From: an uncultured Bacilli bacterium
GTDB taxonomy: Bacteria > Bacillota_I > Bacilli_A > RF39 > UBA660
Assembly (NCBI GenBank): GCA_947631205.1
Contig: CANRKL010000004.1
Coordinates: 1-45,045, forward strand
Length of the DNA stretch: 45,045 bases
Direction: 5' to 3'
Positions 19,174-27,900 of this stretch are shown here, in pieces. Within the stretch, counting starts at the first letter, position 1; each line of letters starts with the position of its first letter. A model generated the notes under the pieces. The model was not told the origin of the DNA. It saw only the letters and a list, made by a program, of their open reading frames with translations, and searched no databases. The translations under genes were made by a program, and so were the position numbers.

Positions 19174-20328
19174 TTATATCTTGATTATATAGGGATTTTC
19201 TTTCGTTCCAAATCCCCCAGCTATTTTTAATTCTCGATTTAAATAAAGAGTTGGATATACTAAGGCTTTAACGCTTGCAAAAGTACTAGAAAATCCACTT
19301 TTGGATGAATATGTTAGTACGGATGCTTTACTATATTTTTCATTATAAGGATTTAATAACCACATTTTATTTTTATTATTCATTAAGTAATTATTAGTTT
19401 GACATTCCTCTAGGGAAGATGTTTCTAGGCAACTTGGATTAGGAGAGGCTAAAAGTAAATCACTTGGGCTTAAAAGACCTACCGAAGAATCAACTAGTGG
19501 GTTTCTTTCTACTTCATCATTACAATATTCTCCTGATTCACAGGTTAAATTAACTAACCCTTTTTCTTGTTCTAGCCATGACGGATAGTTATTTAAATTA
19601 TCAATACTTCCTAAATACCATGATGTAGGAAAAATATAATTTTTTAAATTTTCAGAAAGTCCGATACTACTAAAATTACATTGAGTCTCTTTATTTTCTT
19701 TATCAATTATACAATGACCTTCTTCTTTGTTGTAAAAAGCTCCATTATTTAACAAATTAAATAAATCTGATTCTTCCCATTTATTTATGCCCATTCCATT
19801 ATTAATCTCTACATCTGATGAGTCCCAACTAAATTCTCCAATCGCGTCATTTAAGATTACTTTAGGATAATATAAATCATTTATTTTATATAAGCCCACT
19901 ATTCGCCATAAAATTGGGTCATTTTCTTTATGATATAAACTACATTTACGATTAGTTTTTAAACATTCACTTATATCAGTATAATAAATAACATCTAATT
20001 CATTTGTTTTATTAATGCCTTGATAAATAGCTTTATCATATTTATCTCCTAAATCTAAATAGTTATTAGGGTCTTCTCCTACAAAATGAACTGATTCATC
20101 ACTTTGTTTAACTAGATTATCATCATTTAGAGAATACAAGCAATCAGTTAGTAATAAATGATGATTTTTTAAGCATTTTTTTACCTCGGGACTTGATTCT
20201 ACTAAAAGCCCACCTTGAAATAACCATTTAGTATAAGCAATATCAATAATTAATAAAATAATTAAAATAAAGGCAATAATTATAAGGGCTAAGTTTCTTT
20301 TTTTTAATCTTCTTCTTTTTATTACCAA
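19174..20328 (-). CDS. divergent surface protein paralog (copy L5), not DGR-like
   Basis: LYSLNDDNLV...FVGEDPNNYLDLGDK...PILWRIVGLY...FSWDSS...CNFSSIGL...YPTLYLNRELKI. Confidence 0.75.
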   Translation of the reverse strand: MVIKRRRLKKRNLALIIIAFILIILLIIDIAYTKWLFQGGLLVESSPEVKKCLKNHHLLLTDCLYSLNDDNLVKQSDESVHFVGEDPNNYLDLGDKYDKAIYQGINKTNELDVIYYTDISECLKTNRKCSLYHKENDPILWRIVGLYKINDLYYPKVILNDAIGEFSWDSSDVEINNGMGINKWEESDLFNLLNNGAFYNKEEGHCIIDKENKETQCNFSSIGLSENLKNYIFPTSWYLGSIDNLNNYPSWLEQEKGLVNLTCESGEYCNDEVERNPLVDSSVGLLSPSDLLLASPNPSCLETSSLEECQTNNYLMNNKNKMWLLNPYNEKYSKASVLTYSSKSGFSSTFASVKALVYPTLYLNRELKIAGGFGTKENPYIIKI

Positions 20329-20570
20329 TTACAACACCTTCTATCTTTTAAAATTTTATCACATTTTTAAGAAATATTTACTATATATTTAAAAAAAGTT
20401 AGAATTTTTTCTTATCTACGGACAGTTTTTAAAATTCAGTTAAATTGATAAATTATACCTTAAACATAAAAAGTTGCTTAAAATTGATTTTTAATACCTT
20501 TTTTAACTATATTTATTAAATTTAAAAAAGCAATCCTTTTTTAGAATTACTTTATCTTTCCTCTTTATTT

Positions 20571-20632
20571 ATGCGACAACTATTTGATATAATAATATCA
20601 ATAAATAAAAATAAAATAAGGAGTTGTCGCAT
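20571..20632 (+). promoter_or_regulatory. 11-bp perfect inverted repeat overlapping the transposase SD and start codon
   Basis: ATGCGACAACT (20571-20581) and AGTTGTCGCAT (20622-20632); internal TATAAT at 20588. Confidence 0.65.
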
Positions 20633-21785
20633 GAATAAATTATATAATACCCAAAAAGATTTTACAATAGGATTTAGAAAGTTTTTAACTCAATCTGTTC
20701 CAAATATTAGGAAAACTCAACTTAATATTCTTCCTCATATTATTTTAGGCATGATTCTTTCTGAATCTTGTGTTCCTATTGATATTGCCAAAGAACTTAA
20801 AAATGGCTTTTCTTTTGTTCAAATTGATTCTATTATTAAAAGAATTAGAAGATTTTTTAATAATAAGCTTTTTAAGCCTTACGAATTTTATAATAAATTA
20901 ATTTCTTTCATTATCAATGATTTTAAATTAAGTCATAATGATAAAAACATTTATATTACTTTTGACCATATGTTTAGTAAGCATAATTATACTGTCTTTA
21001 TGTTTACTATGCGTATTGGAACTTTTGGTATTCCTATTTGGTTTAAATGTTTTAAAGATTATTCTGATAATGATGCTTTTAAATTTGAAACTATTGAAGA
21101 GGGTATAAAAAGTGTTTCTAATCTTTTTGAAAATACTGATTTTAATTTGATTTTTCTTGCTGATAGATGGTTTGGTTCTCCTAAAATTTTAGATATTATT
21201 AATTCTTTAGGTCATACTTATTGTGTTAGATTAAAAGGTAATATTTCTGTATATTTTAATAATTTAAAAACTAAAGCTAAAAAATTAAAACATCGTAAAT
21301 ATCATTCTGTTACTCATAATGATGTTTCTATTACTAGTGATAGATTTAAAACTACTATTGTTTATTCTAGTACTTTTAATACTTCTGACCCTTGGATTAT
21401 TGCTACTAATGGTAATGCTAATAAAGCTATTAAAAATTACAGTTATCGTTTTGGTTCTATTGAATGTATGTTTAAATCTCAGAAATCTAATGGCTTTAAT
21501 TTAGAAAAGATTTCTAATGCTAGTCTTTCTTATTTTGAAACTATGTATACTTGTATTTGTACTTGTGTTCTTTATTTAACTATTCTTGGTGCTGATTTTT
21601 CTAAAAATACTAGATGTTACAAAAAAATTAAAATTCAAACTCATAAAATTTATATCGTAAATAAAAGAAAAATCAAAAAAAGGGTTATGTCTTTATTTAA
21701 TACTGGATTAACTCTTTTCAAATTAGCCTTTAACTCATTTATTTATATTAGAATACCTCTCTCGTTCAAACTTTATGACATATAA
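20631..21785 (+). CDS. IS4 family transposase
   Basis: YITFDHM, FLADRWFGSP, YSYRFGSIECMFKSQKSNGF DDE blocks; likely start ATG 20631 after AAGGAG. Confidence 0.88.
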   Translation: MNKLYNTQKDFTIGFRKFLTQSVPNIRKTQLNILPHIILGMILSESCVPIDIAKELKNGFSFVQIDSIIKRIRRFFNNKLFKPYEFYNKLISFIINDFKLSHNDKNIYITFDHMFSKHNYTVFMFTMRIGTFGIPIWFKCFKDYSDNDAFKFETIEEGIKSVSNLFENTDFNLIFLADRWFGSPKILDIINSLGHTYCVRLKGNISVYFNNLKTKAKKLKHRKYHSVTHNDVSITSDRFKTTIVYSSTFNTSDPWIIATNGNANKAIKNYSYRFGSIECMFKSQKSNGFNLEKISNASLSYFETMYTCICTCVLYLTILGADFSKNTRCYKKIKIQTHKIYIVNKRKIKKRVMSLFNTGLTLFKLAFNSFIYIRIPLSFKLYDI

Positions 21786-21810
21786 GTTCGGAGTATTAAC
21801 TCTATTAATT

Positions 21811-21862
21811 ATAAAAAACGTGAAAATCTTTTTTGCATGGAAAAATTTTCACGTTTTTTTAT
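21811..21862 (+). terminator. strong intrinsic terminator after the transposase
   Basis: AAAAAACGTGAAAAT...ATTTTCACGTTTTTTT. Confidence 0.8.
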
Positions 21863-22181
21863 TAAATTTTTATTTTTTCATTTTCAAATAATTTTTTTTA
21901 TTGTTTTTGTATGTTTTTACTCGAACTTTTTTTGCTTCAATCCCTTATAAATACTAGGTTTAATTAAAAGTGTCCGTAGCTAAGAAATTTTTCTTATATT
22001 ATAAAAAACGTCAATATTTTTTGTGTTATTTCATAAGCTCTATTTTAAAATATTTATAAAATTTACACACCAGATTATACAATATCATACAATATCAAAG
22101 TATAGCTTATTTAATTTAATTTCTACACTCTAGTAAGGTCCGAGTCACAGGGATACACCGCACCCACCGGGACATTTTCAC

Positions 22182-23529
22182 TCACGCTTTTAAGGTATGC
22201 GGACTATCTTTTGTTCCCTCACCGACTACAATCTGTGTATTCGACCTTAGATAAGCGACAGGGCGAACGGCATAAGCATCGGTGGCATCGCCGTAGTACA
22301 CGTACCCGCCAGAAGTCACAAAGAACACACCGCTAGCAAGCGACGAAAGAGGGACAGGGGTTATGGTCCATTGATAGTTACTACTATCTCTTAACCAATC
22401 ATTTCCTTTACAATCTGGACTACTTTCATTCCAGCTGTACATACTTTTGGCTAAGCAACTATTTCGAACGTCTCCTCCTACCGCATATCCATAGTCTGAT
22501 GGGTACATTAGTCCTATATATCCATCCCATGTCGTTGTTCTATCTACTTTGTCATTACAGTAACTTCCATTACTGCAAAATTTCTTTCCGTAATTATCGC
22601 TTCTCTCTCCTTGATACATATAACTTGCTGTTATTTTACTCGTATTACTTGAATATTCATCAGGCATGGTTCCCGTATTCCATCTTACTTTTACTAATTT
22701 ATCTTTAACACTTGAGGTTAGTCCTGTACTACTAAAATCGCAAGCTTTCTGACTATCTTTTGAACCGTTGTAACATTGTCCACCGGTCTTGCTCCAATAT
22801 GCTCCTGAGTTTAATGTAGTCATTAGGTCTGCTTGGCTCCATTCGTTGACTCCATATCCTCCGTTTACACTGCTTGCCGATGAGTCCCAGCTCCAATTCC
22901 CTATGCTATCTGCTCTTATTATTTTGACTAAACTTTCTTGATGTGTCGCATTTCCATCATCGACTACTGGCACATTATTCATGACTCCTATTATTCGCCA
23001 TAGGATTTTATTACCATTTGTTTCTCTATCTCCTATATCGATGTAATTTTTAGGACTGGCTCCGATATATCTTAGATTCCAATCTCCTGTATCATCATAA
23101 TCCACCATTGTTGGATTATTTTTCATCAAATCTTCTATTTGACTGTAATTTTTTGCTCCAACACTAAAATATAAAGTACACTTTGTTTTACTTTTACTTA
23201 AATTTACTACTGTTGGTGCCCACTTATTACTATCCCATTCAACACTTGCGTTATTACTACATTCGGCACGTTCAAATCCTAAGCCACTATCTTTCTTTGG
23301 CATTTCAGTTAATTGGTTATTGCCATTATAAAACGCAAAGAAGACATCTCCACTACCTTCATACTGTACAGTCCCTTCCATCACTTTGAAACTCACACTT
23401 TCTTGGTAGTTGGCATAACTTTTATTTATTAAATACCCCCCCCCCAGACACTATTATTGCACCTAGGGCTACCGCGAAAGCCATAAGTTTCTTTTTATTA
23501 TTTTTCTCTTTAAATTTGTCTATTCTCAT
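22182..23529 (-). CDS. phase-variable surface protein (copy L3), frame broken by 10-G tract (phase OFF in this assembly)
   Basis: ATG 23529 reads MRIDKFKEKNNKKKLMAFAVALGAIIVSGGGVFNK*; removing one G restores ...GGGYLINKSYANYQESVSFKVMEGTVQYEG into the 22182-23396 ORF. Confidence 0.85.
22260..22370 (-). other. putative DGR variable region (VR-3)
   Basis: See 310-420. Confidence 0.78.
23436..23445 (-). repeat. poly-G (10) contingency tract
   Basis: 10 consecutive C on + strand within the signal-peptide region. Confidence 0.9.
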
Positions 23530-23551
23530 GACTTTCCTCTCTTTCTATTAT

Positions 23552-23585
23552 CTACATCATACCATAATATTCTTTTATTTTAAAG
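23552..23585 (-). promoter_or_regulatory. candidate promoter with extended -10 (TGGTATGAT)
   Basis: Minus strand TTTAAAATAAAAGA...TGGTATGATGTA, conserved upstream of the 31803 copy; TTTAAAATAAAAGA also upstream of the left-edge copy. Confidence 0.55.
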
Positions 23586-23746
23586 GGATAATTTTTTTCC
23601 ATTTTACCAATTTTAACATGTGATTCAAAATTGAAATAATAATGTGATTATGTTAAACTATTTTTAGAAAATGTTTTAAAATGTATAATAGAACAAACAT
23701 CGCAAAAAAGTTTTTTTATTTTTTGAGAAATAGAGGTGAATATATA

Positions 23747-24762
23747 GTGAAAAATGAATTACAAATTACAAATCATGATTTTTTAATATATAAAGATGAC
23801 AATAATGATGTTAGAGTAAGTGTACTTTTAATTAACAATGATATTTGGCTAACACAAAATTTAATAGCTGAATTATTTGGAGTTTCTAGAAGTACTATAA
23901 CAGAACACATTAATAATATTTTAAATAGCGGTGAACTTAGTGAAGAAACTTCCGTCGGAATTTCCGACGAAAGTTCTGGTGGAAGAAAGGCAAAGATTTA
24001 TAATTTAGATATGATTATTGCAGTTGGCTATCGTGTAAATTCTAAAAGGGCAACTCATTTTAGAATATGGGCAACTAAAGTGTTAAGAGAATATTTAATT
24101 ACTGGATTTGTAATGGATGAAGAAAGATTAAAAAATCCAAGTTATATTTTTTGTGAAGATTACTTTGAAAAACTTTTAGAAAAAATTAGAAATATACGTT
24201 CTAGTGAAAGAAGATTTTATCAAAAAATAACAGATATTTATTCGTCATGTAGTATTGATTATGATAAAGATTCAGAAATTACAAAAGAATTTTTTAAAAT
24301 AGTTCAAAATAAACTACATTATGCTGTAACGGGTAATACAGCCGATGAAATAATATATAATCGAGTAGATTCTAATAAAGAAAATATGGGACTTACTAAT
24401 TGGAGTGAATCACCAAAGGGACCAATTTATAGATATGATGTAGATATTGCTAAAAATTATTTAACGGAAAAAGAATTAAAAAATTTAAATAGAATTGTTA
24501 CAATGTATATAGATTATGCTGAACTACAAGCAGAAAATCATAATGCAATGACAATGAATGATTGGATAGAAAAACTTAATGCTTTCTTACAATTTAATGG
24601 TCAAGAAATATTACATAACTCTGGAAAAATTCTCATAAGGTTGCTCGAGAACTTGCATATAAAAAATATGATAAATTTAGGAAAAAGCAAGACACATTAT
24701 TAGTTTCAGATTTTGATAAATTTCTTGAAAATGATAAAATCTTAAAAGATATTGGGTGGTAA
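23747..24762 (+). pseudogene. RhuM-family virulence-like protein, frameshifted near the 3' end
   Basis: WLTQNLIAELFGVSRSTITEHINNIL...GRKAKIYNLDMIIAVGYRVNSKRATHFRIWATKVL; after ~24634 the family-like tail (SHKVARELAYKKYDKFRKKQD...SDFDKFL) lies in another frame. Confidence 0.75.
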
Positions 24763-24763
24763 A

Positions 24764-24982
24764 ATGGATTTAAAAATGTATGGAAAAATAAAATGGTTTA
24801 AAATAAATAAAGGATATGGCTATATCATAGGTGCTGATAATGATACTTATTTTTTTGAAATAATTGATTGTGTAAATCAAAATGAAACTTTTTTACCAGA
24901 TGATGAAGTTTTATTTATTCCTAAAATTGGTGAATTAAACATTGCTACTAAAGTAGAAAAAATTGGTGATAATAATGAATAA
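24764..24982 (+). CDS. cold-shock-domain protein
   Basis: YGKIKWFKINKGYGYIIGADNDTYFFEI matches the CSD RNP1 region; likely start ATG 24764. Confidence 0.75.
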   Translation: MDLKMYGKIKWFKINKGYGYIIGADNDTYFFEIIDCVNQNETFLPDDEVLFIPKIGELNIATKVEKIGDNNE

Positions 24983-27900
24983 CGTTCAAATTAATTTAAT
25001 GAAAAAATTCCCTAATTTATATAGAAAACAAATTAAACAAGCTTACCAAGCTGGCAATTTAGATGAACTTATAATTAAAATTTATTATCCTAATCTTATT
25101 AAAATATTAGAAAATGAAAAAATATATATTAAAATTAATGAAAAAAATTATATTAACTATTGGAATATTTTATATAATCAAGAATTTGTTGATTACATCT
25201 TAAAACATCACATTGAAAATATTAATTTTATTAATGATGAAATGATAAAAGATGAACATATAAAACTATATGCTAATTATTTAAAAGTACATCAATTCGA
25301 TTTTTCTAATTTTCTTACATTCAAAAATCAAAATGTTTTATTAAACGATGAAATTATTCATATATTAATCACCAAAATTAATTCAGCAAAAGATTTAGCT
25401 AATTTTTTTGCATATATCAATGATGAAAATTATTTATTAGAAGCAATTGATTTTGTTAAAGAAAAAGAATGGTTTAATAATTTAACTGATATTTATCTTT
25501 CACCAAAAATACTTAATAATCATAGCATTTTTAAAAAAATGTTAAATATATTTGGTAATAAATTTTTAGAAATAAAATTTTATAATATTGACTTACAAGA
25601 ATTTATGTGGGAAATTATTGAAGCTTTAACTAATGGAGATTTAATTATTGACTCATGTATCAATCCAAGTATCAAAAAAATTTTAGAAGAACCTCAAATT
25701 ATAAAAGCTATACTAAACTCTCCCAATCTTATGTCTATGAAAAATATTTTTAAAAATCTTAATTTTGATGTAAATATTTTAACCGATGATGAATTAAATA
25801 ACCTAGTTAAAATATTATATCAATCTTTAAAACAAGATAAAACTTTATTATTTAAAACTTCTTTTGAAAATTATTTAAGTAATCCATTAATTTTAAAGAA
25901 AGTTATTGAACTAGACTACTATCCTTTGCAAAAATCATTTACTAAAGAAGCATATACTCTTGAAGTAATTAAATTTTTTGCTGATAATTTAAAAAATAAA
26001 GATATAATTAATATTGGAAGAATTATCAAAAGAATAAATTATGATGATGACATTAAACAATATTATAGTCATCCATATGTTATCAATGCTTTAGTTGATA
26101 TTTTAATACAAAACTTAAGCGAAGATAATATTATGCAAAAGTTACTAACGCCTATATTAAAATTTTATATGGAATTAGTCGTGCAAAATGAAGATTTTGA
26201 ACATTTAAAGTTAGGAATATATTTTATAAAAAAATATGATTCTCCAAGTTTAATTTTTTTCTCTGAAATAAGCCAATCACCTTTTTTATTAAAATCTCTA
26301 ATTATATTAAATGAAATAGATTATATGGGGCTAATGAAAAAAGAAGCATTTTCTAAAGAAAATATTAATCTATTATATCAAAAAATTCCATTTAATGAAT
26401 TTATTACTTTAAATAATATTTATAATAATTTTGTAAATGTTTTTGAGCAAGTTGATATTAATAGTAAAGAAGATTATCTAAAAATCTTTAATAATATGGC
26501 AACAGTTGATGACATAGATGATTTAAAAATGTTTATTATTAAAAAGTATGATAAAAGTAATTTAGATGATGTAGAAATAAATAATATGCGGGATTATACT
26601 CTTTTAAAAATCACTAATAAACTAAAGCAAAAATATAATGATGATAATTTAGTAAATACATTTATTGAAAAAATATTAAATGATGAGCGAAATCTGGATA
26701 ATTTAAAATATATTGATAGTTATAAAAACTTATATGTTGCAACTTATATTAATGATATAACTTCATATGATGAGCAAGAAAATATTGATTGCATACCTTT
26801 AACAGTTTTAGAGAAATCTAACAAAAAACATATTAGAGAAATTATTTCTTTATTAAATAATTTAGAGACCATAGATAAAAGTCAATTTTCTTTAAATTCG
26901 TTAGCTTATAACATTTATTTATCTATTGGTTATGAAAGAGCTAAAGATTTATTAAATCCTAATCCTAATAAAAATTATGGAACTATAAAAAGTCTTCCAT
27001 TAGGTCAATTATTTTGTAATATTGATATAACTAATGTGGCATTTAAAAAAGTTGGAAATGGCTATATGCCTGTTTTGAATGAAGAATGGATTAAATTAAT
27101 TTTTGGAGAAAATTACAAAATTAAAAATACGCCAATTAGAAATCATTTAAATGATTTTCAAGATAAAAGAAAAGAAATTAATGAATTATTAAAAAAAGTA
27201 GATAATGATTTAACTCTTACTGCTGATGAAAAAGCATTTAAAAAATCGGAAATAAATAATCAATTTGATAATTATCAAAAAGAAATATTTAACTTTTTTA
27301 ATTTATGTTCAACTGCTTTTAATGAGTGGGATATTATAACAGAAGAATTTATTAAAAATGCTAATAAAACTAAATTAAAAACTAAGTTAAATATTGCTAA
27401 AGTTAATGAAATATTAAAATTAATTAAAGATAAACGAAAATTACCTGAATTAGGAGTAGAAGATGATTTATTAATTCAAAGTGATGTTTTTAACTATGTA
27501 GGATATGATAATCAGTTTACAATGAACCATGAAAAAGCACCAGCAAGAGCTATTAATATTTCAAGAAAAATGAACAATTATCAAAAAAAATTCCCTAATA
27601 TAACAATTAATGAAAATAACTTAACTTTATATGTTTACAATCCTCAAGACCGGAGAATTCTAAGTGCTGGTTATCGTTCTAATTGTTGTTTTAGAGCAAA
27701 TGGTAATGCTGATAATTATGGAGGTAATAACTCGCTTCTTTATTACTGTGCGACTAATGAATACGGGGGTGGTTTAGAAATAAAAGACCTAAATAATAAC
27801 ACTATTATGTTCTCACCTATTTTAAGAAATGGTAATGTTTTAATGATTCATAGTATTGAAACAAATGGATTAGGATACTATAACGATTCAGTTCATGAAT

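Larger units (their letters stand above)
20405..21990 (+). mobile_element. IS4-type insertion sequence
   Basis: Imperfect terminal inverted repeats CTTATCTACGGACAGTTTT (20411) and complement of AAAAGTGTCCGTAGCTAAG (to 21984) flanking a DDE transposase; exact ends uncertain. Confidence 0.8.

Noticed and set aside
22072-22098. ATACAATATC tandem duplicate near 22072-22098
   Set aside because: Only two short AT-rich copies; likely chance or promoter-like sequence, no further support.
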